A DNA stretch of 64,000 nt from Polaribacter sp. ALD11 (lineage in GTDB: Bacteria; Bacteroidota; Bacteroidia; Flavobacteriales; Flavobacteriaceae): contig NZ_CP025119.1 in NCBI RefSeq assembly GCF_002831685.1, forward strand, positions 1,337,001 to 1,401,000, read 5' to 3'. The notes below the pieces were generated by a model. That model did no database searches and had not been told where the DNA came from. It saw only the letters and a list, made by a program, of their open reading frames with translations. Positions 55,177 through 63,000 of the stretch are shown here, one piece after another (within the stretch, counting starts at the first letter, position 1; each line of letters begins with the position of its first letter). Made by a program: the position numbers and the translations under genes.

Positions 55177-55361
55177 CTAATATATACTTTAAACCCAGTA
55201 ATAGTAAGGAATTAAGCCGTCATCAAAAGCGTCATCAAAACGTCATCAAGAAAAAAGTTGATGACAAAAAATGAAAAAAGTTGATGATCTGATGACATCT
55301 TGATGACGGTGTTAAGCCTTATGAATAAAAGAACACAAGAGATTCGTCATCAAATCATCAA
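55154..55361. repeat. Iteron-like array, candidate replication origin
   Basis: Eleven copies of the 8-mer GTCATCAA/TTGATGAC (7 exact, 4 with one mismatch) occur on both strands: 55154, 55162, 55219, 55231, 55242, 55258, 55281, 55289, 55300, 55346 and 55354. Two overlap the end of the helicase gene. The array lies exactly between helicase and primase genes. Confidence 0.7.
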
Positions 55362-55398
55362 CTTTTAGATGTTTTTCATTTACTCAATACACAAGCTA

Positions 55399-56232
55399 AT
55401 GAATTGTAAAAAAGCAAAATTAATAGACCTTGTTTCTTTCCTAAAAAAACAAGGATTTTCAGCAAAGAAAACCACTCAAAAGGAAACATGGTTTTGCTCC
55501 CCTTTTAGGAATGAAAAAACGCCTTCTTTTAAGGTAGATAATAAAAAAAATATTTTTTATGATTTTGGTGAAGGAATTGGAGGAACTATCATAGATTTTA
55601 TAATGAAATATAATAATTGTTCTATAAAGAAAGCTTTAGAAATTTTATCTGAAGATTCTTTTCCTTTTCACCAGCAAACGAAACATATTAAAAATAAACC
55701 AACATATTCGATTAAAAAAGTAACCGAATTAACAAATCAAAAATTATTGAATTACTTGAACACTAGAAAAATTAATTTACAATTTGCAAAACAATTTTGT
55801 TTTCAAGTTCATTACTCATTTGATAATAAAAACGAAAACTACGGAATTGGATTTATGAACAATTCTGGAGGTTTAGAAATTAGAAATAAAAACTTTAAAG
55901 GCTGTCTTGGCAAAAAGGAAATTACAACAATAAATAATAATTCTGAAGTAGTTTCAATGTTTGAGTCTTGGTCTGATTTTCTTTCTTACTTAACTCTTAA
56001 AAATGAAATTCCTAAAGAGAATTTCATTGTATTAAATTCTACTTCTATGATTAAAAAAGCAATCGAGTTAGTTACAAATTACAACTCAATAAAACTCTTT
56101 TTTGATAATGACGATGCGGGAAATATAGCAACTGATTTTTTGATTAAAAATATTGAAAACCGAGTAGTTGATAATAGAATTCACTATAAAAATTATAATG
56201 ATTTGAACGAGTTTTTAATTAGCCGAATGTAA
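55399..56232 (+). CDS. Toprim primase (DnaG-like, short)
   Basis: A 277-residue protein starting at ATG 55399 (MNCKKAKLIDLVSFL); a 10-codon extension at 55369 is unlikely. The CHC2-like part (about 28-75) keeps the shape WFCSPFRNEKTPSFKV and FYDFGEGIGGTIIDF, but the zinc-binding CHCC set is lost, only one cysteine being in place. The Toprim part has VVSMFESWSDFLSYL (glutamate) and IKLFFDNDDAGN (DxD). It would prime the island's replication together with the helicase. Confidence 0.85.
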   Translation: MNCKKAKLIDLVSFLKKQGFSAKKTTQKETWFCSPFRNEKTPSFKVDNKKNIFYDFGEGIGGTIIDFIMKYNNCSIKKALEILSEDSFPFHQQTKHIKNKPTYSIKKVTELTNQKLLNYLNTRKINLQFAKQFCFQVHYSFDNKNENYGIGFMNNSGGLEIRNKNFKGCLGKKEITTINNNSEVVSMFESWSDFLSYLTLKNEIPKENFIVLNSTSMIKKAIELVTNYNSIKLFFDNDDAGNIATDFLIKNIENRVVDNRIHYKNYNDLNEFLISRM

Positions 56233-56278
56233 AAAAGGTACAGATTGGTTACCGTAAAGCAATGTGTTAAGAAATTAA

Positions 56279-56336
56279 GCAAGTTGAACAGGGGCTTTGC
56301 TACGCTGTGCCCCTATTTTCAACTTGCCCTACGGGG
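56279..56336 (+). other. Candidate oriT hairpin
   Basis: GCAAGTTGAA (56279-56288) pairs with TTCAACTTGC (56118 of this kb, 56318-56327) and AGGGGC (56290-56295) with GCCCCT (56309-56314), forming an imperfect long hairpin with a 13-nt loop. It is followed by CCCTACGGGG, a small GC-rich hairpin. It sits between the primase and the mobilization gene, the place where Bacteroides mobilizable elements keep oriT. Confidence 0.5.
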
Positions 56337-56449
56337 TTTAAAACATTGATTTTAAAAACATTAAATCAATAAATAAGAATATAACATTTTATAATAGAAT
56401 TATAAACGAACAATCAATACACTGATTATCAGTAACAAAAAATATAAAT

Positions 56450-56935
56450 ATGAAGAAAAAAAGCATCTTAATAAAAGAATTTCATCACAAAGAGTTGGTT
56501 AAAATTTCTAAAACTTTTGGGTCGCAATATGGTGATTTAATTGAATCTATGATTCTCTATTTTAAAAAAACAGGAATTAATCCTGTAGAAGCAATTAATG
56601 AAAACCCTGCTGCAATGGTAAAGGTTTTAGACAAGCGAATTGTATCGTTTTTAAAAGTGCAAGAACGTGATATTTTAAAGCCTTTAAGAAACGAAGTTTA
56701 TCAAAATTCTAAAGAACAAAAAGAACAATTTTCAAACTTATCAAAATGGGTAAAAGATGCTATAATAAAAATAAATGATTTCGATAAAAACAGAACGTTC
56801 CAAATTATAAATGAGGTAGAAAAACTTGAAAAGAAACTTATTCAACAACAAAAAGCTTTTATAGAAATAGCCGAATTAATAGATACTAAAAATAAATCTG
56901 GAATTCAAGAAACACTTAAATCGCTTTTTAAATAA
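56450..56935 (+). CDS. BfmA/BtgA-type mobilization protein
   Basis: A 161-residue protein with the family pattern: KKSILIKEFHHKELVKISKTFGSQYGDLIESMILYFKKTGINPVEAINENPA followed by VKVLDKRIVSFLKVQERDILKP (about 50-80) and a long helical tail with coiled-coil character (about 100-150). Such proteins bind oriT beside the relaxase and correspond to MobC in other plasmids. The stop overlaps the relaxase ATG (TAATG). Confidence 0.85.
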   Translation: MKKKSILIKEFHHKELVKISKTFGSQYGDLIESMILYFKKTGINPVEAINENPAAMVKVLDKRIVSFLKVQERDILKPLRNEVYQNSKEQKEQFSNLSKWVKDAIIKINDFDKNRTFQIINEVEKLEKKLIQQQKAFIEIAELIDTKNKSGIQETLKSLFK

Positions 56936-57855
56936 TGCCAATTAGCAAACCACACAGCACATTAGGTGCTACAAATACTTCTAGCTGTATTGACTTGGCA
57001 ATGTATCTAGAAAAAGAAAATAATGATTTAGACAAACTCTTACAAAAGACGAACTCGATTAGTAAAAAAAGAGAAATTGAAAGTAGAAAACAATTCTTTT
57101 TTTCACATTCAAAAAATAACATTAGTACCAATGAAGTAATTTCCAACATTGATAGTAACATTAAGAAATTGGGTAAAACAGATGCAAAATATTTCGCACC
57201 AACAATTAATTTTAGTCCACAAGAACTAAAATATATGTTACAAATAGTCTCTAACAGAAAAGAAGTGAAAAATATTTGGGAACTAAATAATAAAGATTAC
57301 GTTCATTTTTGTGATAAAATTAAAGAATACACAAAAGTAATTATGACCAATTATGCAAAGAATTTTAACCGAGAAAACAAAGGTCTTAAATCTGGTAAAG
57401 ACTTGGTTTATTTTGCAAAAATTGAGCACTTCAGAAAATTTAAAGGAACGGATAAAGAAGTCATAAACGGAGATTATAAAGTAGGTGACTTTAAACCAGG
57501 AATTAATTCGCACGTACACATCATTGTCAGTAGAAAAGACAAAACCCAAAGACTAAAATTAACACCTATAACCAAAGAACGCTCTACAACTAGAACAATT
57601 GGTGGAAACACATATCATGTTGGTTTTGACAGAATGAAATGGATTAACATGAATGAAAAAAGTTTTGATGATTTTTTCCATTATAAACGAAGAGAACGAG
57701 AGAGATTTAACAATCAATATATTTTAAAAAATGGTTCTCCTAAAGAGAAAGAAGCTCTTTTAAAAGAAATAGAAATTAAAGAACAATCAATTGAAAAAAC
57801 AAAACATCATGCCAAAAATTATACTCGTAACACATCAAAAGGGAGGAGTTGGTAA
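56935..57855 (+). CDS. MobB-type relaxase (DUF5712)
   Basis: A 306-residue DUF5712 protein. The N-terminal motif IDLAMYLEKEN and the later GINSHVHIIVSRKDK (HVH at 193-195) are a HUH-like metal site; a candidate nucleophile is a tyrosine in the VIMTNYAKNFNRE helix (Y140). The region TTRTIGGNTYHVGFDR and FFHYKRRERERFN follows. It would nick oriT and be transferred with the strand by another element's machinery. The parA gene starts inside its last 47 bp. Confidence 0.85.
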   Translation: MPISKPHSTLGATNTSSCIDLAMYLEKENNDLDKLLQKTNSISKKREIESRKQFFFSHSKNNISTNEVISNIDSNIKKLGKTDAKYFAPTINFSPQELKYMLQIVSNRKEVKNIWELNNKDYVHFCDKIKEYTKVIMTNYAKNFNRENKGLKSGKDLVYFAKIEHFRKFKGTDKEVINGDYKVGDFKPGINSHVHIIVSRKDKTQRLKLTPITKERSTTRTIGGNTYHVGFDRMKWINMNEKSFDDFFHYKRRERERFNNQYILKNGSPKEKEALLKEIEIKEQSIEKTKHHAKNYTRNTSKGRSW

Positions 57856-58399
57856 AAGTACTCTTACATTTAACCTTGCTCAAAATATTTCTAGCAATGC
57901 AAAAATTGCTGTTTTAGATTTTGATTTACAAGGAAGTTTATCTCAATTAAAAGATCTAGTTACAGATTTTGATATTATCTCTTTTAAAGGAGAAATAAAA
58001 AGTATCTCTAATTTAGAATATGATTTCATATTTATAGACACACCTCCTTACCTATCGAACCATTTACCAAAATTAGTTGAATTAGCTGATTTAATTATAG
58101 TACCAACCAAAGCAGGGATTTTAGATTTGTTAGCCATAAAAAGCACCTTACAACTAATTGAACAAGAAAACAAAACAGCTGAAACTCTAATCGTTTTTAA
58201 TATGATAAAAGCAAATACTACTTTAACGTTAGATATATTAATTGGATTAGAAGAATACAATGTGAAAATTGCCAATACACACATTAGTGATTTGGTTGCC
58301 TTTACTAGATCTGTTTTAGTAAAAGGAGTTACTAAAGACAGGAATGCTCAAAAGCAAATAGATAATCTCACAAAAGAAATAATAACCAAATTGATATAA
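57809..58399 (+). CDS. parA: ParA-type partition ATPase
   Basis: A 196-residue ParA; ATG at 57809 (MPKIILVTHQ) is preferred to TTG at 57791. The deviant Walker A KGGVGKST (11-18), the A' motif LDFDLQGSLS and Walker B FIFIDTPPYLS are intact. It overlaps the relaxase gene by 47 bp in another frame. It probably keeps the element's excised, replicating form in both daughter cells, with the small downstream gene as partner. Confidence 0.9.
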   Translation: MPKIILVTHQKGGVGKSTLTFNLAQNISSNAKIAVLDFDLQGSLSQLKDLVTDFDIISFKGEIKSISNLEYDFIFIDTPPYLSNHLPKLVELADLIIVPTKAGILDLLAIKSTLQLIEQENKTAETLIVFNMIKANTTLTLDILIGLEEYNVKIANTHISDLVAFTRSVLVKGVTKDRNAQKQIDNLTKEIITKLI

Positions 58400-58441
58400 T
58401 TATACATCTCTAAAATTATATAAAACTATAAATATAGAATT

Positions 58442-58672
58442 ATGGAAAAACAGAATTTTAACGAGCTTATAAATAAAGCGAAATCGAATAATCAGAAGAA
58501 AACAATTCAAAAGATTGTTCCAGTTACAGTAAAAGAAACTGAAGAAGTTCAATTTTCATTTTATATTGAAAAAGAACTACTAAAAAAAATAAAAATGAGA
58601 GCACTTAATAATGAATCTAGTATTAAAACGATCATTATAAATGCATTAAAAAACCATTTAAAAACAAATTAA
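58442..58672 (+). CDS. Small RHH-like ParA partner
   Basis: A 76-residue basic protein. Residues about 36-74 (VQFSFYIEKELLKKIKMRALNNESSIKTIIINALKNHL) have the strand-helix-helix shape of ribbon-helix-helix repressors like ParG/Omega; the N-terminal 30 residues look disordered. Its place 42 bp after parA fits a centromere-binding protein. Assigned by pattern and position, not by a strong motif. Confidence 0.65.
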   Translation: MEKQNFNELINKAKSNNQKKTIQKIVPVTVKETEEVQFSFYIEKELLKKIKMRALNNESSIKTIIINALKNHLKTN

Positions 58673-58754
58673 TATTATGAATTTCTGTTTATCTTGCAGA
58701 AGATTTACAGATGTAAAAAAATTATAACATATAAAGCGTTTAGCTTTTGATTTA

Positions 58755-58866
58755 GGATCAGAAAATCGCCAATTTTTTAATCCACCTATTTCAAAGTTAA
58801 GACGCCCACGTTCTGCGTGGGCTCTTTCTTTTGGTGGATGGGTTTCTTGGCGATACCTCTGATTCC
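58755..58866. other. Nested inverted-repeat element
   Basis: Four pairs of arms are nested around a short loop: ATCAG 58757 with CTGAT 58859; ATCGCCAA 58765 with TTGGCGAT 58847; ATCCACC 58780 with GGTGGAT 58833; GCCCACG 58804 with CGTGGGC 58816. The whole can fold as one ~110-nt hairpin with internal loops. It lies in the gap before the zinc-ribbon gene. Function unknown. Confidence 0.7.
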
Positions 58867-58902
58867 GAAGTTTGAGTTCCACGCTTTTTTTTCACAAAAA
58901 AC

Positions 58903-59907
58903 ATGGATAATCAACACAAAAAAATCACCAATATTCAACTCAATATTTCAGAAAACTGTTCTGAAGAAAACAAAAAAATTATTCAACTTTACTGGGAACT
59001 TAAAGACACTAAATTTTTAAACTCTCCAACATTCATTACAAACAGATTTGATATTAGTCAATCTGAATTAAATAATTTAAATAAGAAGTTTGTGGAAGTT
59101 TCATTACACATACTTTGTAAAAACTGTACTTCTTATGAAAAGCATAAGACCACAAGTCAATCAAGCTTTGCACACGTTTTAAACTTACAAAAAGGAAGAT
59201 ATACTGATGGTTTCACTTGTAATCATTGCAAGGAAGAAGAAAGAATTCAAGCCAATTTAGTGTATCAAAAAAAGAAGAACGAGTTAAATGAAAAATTGAA
59301 TAATGCTATTGAAAATAAAAATTGGGAAAATTTATCAAACTTTGATAAAGCTGTTTTAAAACATGCTTTAGAAATAAATTTTAATGATCTCAAAAACTAT
59401 TATGGAAGTAAACTTGGTCCTGAAAATTTTAAGCAATTAATTAAGGCTTTATACAACATAGAGAATCAAAATCTGTTAATACTTCATAAAGATTCTTGGA
59501 ATAATTACATAACAAATTACGAATATGTAGCAAAATTAGTTGCCTGTAAAGACGAAATTATTATTTCAAAAAGCAAAGAAAATCAACCAGAAAACTCTGT
59601 TACTATAAATACAGAAACTAATGGGTTAAAGTTTAAGCTTACTATTAACGAATTTCAAAATCACCCAGATAGCCCTAAATTTGCTGGACTTGTTACATTT
59701 AAACAAAAAATAGTTATAGAACCAGATGTTGAATATGTTTTTGGACAATGGCAACGAGCAAATGACCAACTTTATCTGACATTAATCCCTAAAGAAAATA
59801 TGGACAAACTGCCAACTCAAAAAAGAATTTCCAATACTCCTATTTCATTGCAAAAAGGAATCACAGACTTCTTAAACAACATGGGGAAAAATAATAACTT
59901 TAAATAA
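58903..59907 (+). CDS. Hypothetical zinc-ribbon protein of the island
   Basis: A 334-residue protein. After an N-terminal helical part (about 1-65) comes a zinc-ribbon-like site: CKNC (about 72-75) and CNHC (about 108-111), separated by about 32 residues. A lysine/glutamate-rich helical middle (about 118-150) and a beta-rich C-terminal part with YVFGQWQRANDQLYLTLIPKENM follow. I recognise no family. It is the last gene before the 717-bp gap and the restriction genes, so it may be regulatory, DNA-binding or cargo. Confidence 0.6.
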   Translation: MDNQHKKITNIQLNISENCSEENKKIIQLYWELKDTKFLNSPTFITNRFDISQSELNNLNKKFVEVSLHILCKNCTSYEKHKTTSQSSFAHVLNLQKGRYTDGFTCNHCKEEERIQANLVYQKKKNELNEKLNNAIENKNWENLSNFDKAVLKHALEINFNDLKNYYGSKLGPENFKQLIKALYNIENQNLLILHKDSWNNYITNYEYVAKLVACKDEIIISKSKENQPENSVTINTETNGLKFKLTINEFQNHPDSPKFAGLVTFKQKIVIEPDVEYVFGQWQRANDQLYLTLIPKENMDKLPTQKRISNTPISLQKGITDFLNNMGKNNNFK

Positions 59908-59963
59908 AATACTCAAAACTAATTAAAACGTGACGCCTGCCGCTAGGGCACATTTTAAAAAAA

Positions 59964-60011
59964 GTTTGATTTTGAAGCTCTGATTGAATAGTAAATCAAA
60001 CTCTTTTTAAA
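59964..60011 (+). terminator. Terminator after the zinc-ribbon gene
   Basis: GTTTGATTT (59964-59972) pairs with AAATCAAAC (59993-60001), extended by A/T runs, ending in CTCTTTTT. Confidence 0.6.
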
Positions 60012-60258
60012 ACGTAAAAATCTATAAAACCGCTTTCTTTAGAATCTCTAACTCCATCCCTAAACCATTGTTGGGTTTTACTATTCATAATTAATAAAAA
60101 TCCATTGATATTTTTATTAATAAACTTGAAACAAAAAAGTTAAGTATTAAAATTTATTTGAAATAGTATTTTTAAAAATTATGCCAAATCTTTAAAATTT
60201 CATAAATTTAGGCTAACAACAAATCATAATCGTTACAATCAAAATATTTTAAATTCGT

Positions 60259-60408
60259 ATGACAGTAGAAGAGAACTATATCAATGCAAAAATTCAATTA
60301 GAATTTTTAATTAAGAAGCTTGATTCGGGTAAAAATGTCGATGCAGAATTGGTTTCTGTATCCAATATAATTGAGGAATATGAAGAAAATAATTTTCCTA
60401 TCGATTAA
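60259..60408 (+). CDS. Short HigA-like N-terminal stub, 49 aa
   Basis: An ATG frame of 49 residues, MTVEENYINAKIQLEFLIKK at the start and VSNIIEEYEENNFPID at the end. The ending resembles the helix and Y-P-I motif that precede the HTH domain in HigA antitoxins (COG5499 type), but the frame stops there and no HTH follows. It lies in the gap before hsdR. It may be a truncated antitoxin or a small independent protein. Confidence 0.45.
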   Translation: MTVEENYINAKIQLEFLIKKLDSGKNVDAELVSVSNIIEEYEENNFPID

Positions 60409-60566
60409 AAATTTATTACTCAATTTGATTTAAGATTTAATTGATTTTGATAAATTACTAAATTCATTAGAGGTAAATTTCGATATGATTTTACTACCAA
60501 TCAAGCAGACTTTTCACAATCTACTTTATTTTAAAATCTAAAAATATTTTTAAATAATTATAGTTT

Positions 60567-60596
60567 TATATAATTATGGAAATCCATAATTATATA
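60567..60596. promoter_or_regulatory. Perfect inverted repeat in the hsdR promoter region
   Basis: Two 14-bp arms (60567-60580 and 60583-60596, with ATTATGGA/TCCATAAT) around AA lie 28 bp before the hsdR ATG. The symmetry and place suggest an operator. Confidence 0.5.
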
Positions 60597-60624
60597 TCAA
60601 TCCGTTTTCTTATTTTTATAGGCT

Positions 60625-62997
60625 ATGAATAAGAAGAACCTTTCCGAAAGAGACATCTGCACTAAATTTATAAATCCTGCTATTGAAAAAGCTGGATGGA
60701 ACATGAGAACCCAAGTAAGAGAAGAAGTTTCTTTTACAGATGGTAGAATTATTGTGCAGGGTAAATTATATACCAGAGGTAAAAGTAAGAGAGCAGATTA
60801 TATACTTTACTATAAATCTAATATCCCTATTGCCATTATCGAAGCCAAAGACAATAAAAAAGCAGTTGGTCACGGAATGCAACAAGCATTGGAATATTCC
60901 GAGATACTTCAAATCCCTTTTATTTTTACTTCTAACGGAGATTCTTTCGTATTTCATGACAAAACAAGAAAAGAAGGTAATTTAGAACAGGAATTAACTT
61001 TAGACAGTTTTCCTTCACCAGAAGAGTTATGGCAAAAATATTTAGTCCATAATAAAATTGAAACTCCCAAGGCAAAAGAAATTGTTGCTAAAGATTATTA
61101 TGCAGATGATAGTGGAATGACACCCAGATATTATCAACAAAATGCAGTTAATAGAACTTTAGAAGCAATTGCTAAAGAACAAAACAGAATTATATTAGTA
61201 ATGGCAACAGGTACAGGTAAAACCTATACCGCATTTAATATTATTTGGCGTTTATGGAAAACTGGTATAAAAAAACGTATTCTATTTTTAGCAGATAGAA
61301 ATGCACTACTAACTCAAACTAAAAATGGAGATTTCTCCCCTTTTGGGAATGATATTATGCATATCATTAAAAATAGAAAAATTGATAAATCTTATCAAAT
61401 TTATTTTGCATTATACCAAGGTTTAACAAGTACAGACGATTCTAAAAATGCTTACAAAGAATTTAGTAAGGATTTCTTCGATTTAGTAGTAATTGACGAA
61501 TGTCATAGAGGTTCTGCTTCAGAAGCTTCTGCATGGAGAGAAGTTTTAGACTATTTCTCTTCTGCAACTCAAATCGGTTTAACTGCAACACCAAAAGAAA
61601 CAAAAGATGTTTCTAATATGGAGTACTTTGGCGAACCTGTTTATACGTATTCTTTAAAACAGGGAATTGATGATGGTTTTTTAGCACCTTATAAAGTTGT
61701 AAGAATTACTACAAGTGTAGATGAGGGTTGGAGACCAACAGCAGGTTTAGTCGATAAATACGGACATGAAATTGAGGATAGAATCTATAATTTAAAAGAT
61801 TATGATAAAAAATTAGCTATTGACGAACGAACCGAAATTGTAGCAAAGAAAATTACTGAATATTTAAAAGCAACTGATCGATATGCAAAAACAATTGTTT
61901 TTTGTGTAGATATAGATCATGCTAATAGAATGCGACAAGCATTGATAAACGAAAACGCAGATTTAGTCGCTAAAAACTGGAACTATTGTGTAAAAATTAC
62001 TGGTGATGATGAAGTTGGAAAACAAGAATTAGATAATTTTACAGATGTAGAAGAACGTTTTCCTGTAATTGCAACATCTTCTAAAATGTTAACTACAGGT
62101 ATAGATACTAAAATGGTGAAATTTATTGTTTTAGAATCCAATATACAATCCGTTACAGAATTCAAACAAATAATTGGTAGAGGAACAAGAATACGTGAAG
62201 CTGAAGGTAAAGTCTTTTTTACTATTATGGACTTTAGAAAAGCCACTAATATTTTTGCAAGACCCGATTTTGATGGAGATCCTGTTCAAATTTATGAACC
62301 AACAGATGGTCAACCAGTTGTTCCTCCAGAAGAAGATGACATTACATTACCAAGTGATGGTGAAGAACCATTAATTCCTGATGATTTTAGACCAACAACT
62401 CCAGATATAAATATCGACAATGAAGAAACAGAAGTTAGAAAATATTATGTGAACCAAGTTCCTGTTTCTATAGTAAATGAGCGAGTTCAGTATTATGGAA
62501 AGGATGGTAAGCTAATTACAGAGTCTTTAAAAGATTACTCAAGAAAAAACATTACCAAGGAGTTTTCTTCTTTAGATGATTTCCTTCAAAAATGGAATGC
62601 ATCTGAAAAGAAAGAAGAATTAATAAAGGAATTAGCAGAACACGGAGTTTTGTTAGAAGCGCTTCGTGAAGATGTTGGATTAGATTTAGACGATTTCGAT
62701 TTAATTTGCCATATCGCATTTGACCAACCTGCTTTAACAAGAACTGAAAGAGCAAACAATGTTCGTAAGCGCAACTACTTTAGTAAATACTCTGATACTG
62801 CTCAAAAAGTATTAAAGAGTTTACTAGATAAATACGAACAAGAGGGTATTGTGTCAATTGAACAAGGCTCTATCCTTAAAGTAAAGCCTTTAAATGAAAT
62901 GGGATCACCTGTTGAGTTAGTGAGAGCCTTTGGAAAGCGTAAAGACTTTGAAAAAGCTGTTAAAGAATTAGAAAACGAAATATATAATATTGCTTAA
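60625..62997 (+). CDS. hsdR: Type I restriction endonuclease subunit R (EcoEI type)
   Basis: A 790-residue HsdR. The N-terminal nuclease has ADYILYY and IAIIEAKD (PD-(D/E)xK: D58, E73, K75). The SF2 translocase has Walker A MATGTGKTYTAF (GTGKT 196-200), DECH (291-294), GLTATPKE and the final IGRGTRIRE motif. An acidic proline-rich linker (about 555-595) and an EcoEI-type C-terminal domain follow. It cuts foreign DNA with HsdM and HsdS, which are not in the window. A DUF262 gene follows after 3 bp. Confidence 0.93.
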   Translation: MNKKNLSERDICTKFINPAIEKAGWNMRTQVREEVSFTDGRIIVQGKLYTRGKSKRADYILYYKSNIPIAIIEAKDNKKAVGHGMQQALEYSEILQIPFIFTSNGDSFVFHDKTRKEGNLEQELTLDSFPSPEELWQKYLVHNKIETPKAKEIVAKDYYADDSGMTPRYYQQNAVNRTLEAIAKEQNRIILVMATGTGKTYTAFNIIWRLWKTGIKKRILFLADRNALLTQTKNGDFSPFGNDIMHIIKNRKIDKSYQIYFALYQGLTSTDDSKNAYKEFSKDFFDLVVIDECHRGSASEASAWREVLDYFSSATQIGLTATPKETKDVSNMEYFGEPVYTYSLKQGIDDGFLAPYKVVRITTSVDEGWRPTAGLVDKYGHEIEDRIYNLKDYDKKLAIDERTEIVAKKITEYLKATDRYAKTIVFCVDIDHANRMRQALINENADLVAKNWNYCVKITGDDEVGKQELDNFTDVEERFPVIATSSKMLTTGIDTKMVKFIVLESNIQSVTEFKQIIGRGTRIREAEGKVFFTIMDFRKATNIFARPDFDGDPVQIYEPTDGQPVVPPEEDDITLPSDGEEPLIPDDFRPTTPDINIDNEETEVRKYYVNQVPVSIVNERVQYYGKDGKLITESLKDYSRKNITKEFSSLDDFLQKWNASEKKEELIKELAEHGVLLEALREDVGLDLDDFDLICHIAFDQPALTRTERANNVRKRNYFSKYSDTAQKVLKSLLDKYEQEGIVSIEQGSILKVKPLNEMGSPVELVRAFGKRKDFEKAVKELENEIYNIA

Positions 62998-63000
62998 AAA

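Noticed and set aside
55154..55361. CRISPR array
   Set aside because: The 8-mers are short, on both strands and with irregular spacing; there are no cas genes. An origin is the better reading.
58658..59020. Open frames on both strands over the nested hairpin (74 and 67 codons)
   Set aside because: Both overlap the hairpin arms or the zinc-ribbon gene start, use odd codons for this genome and have no ribosome binding site.
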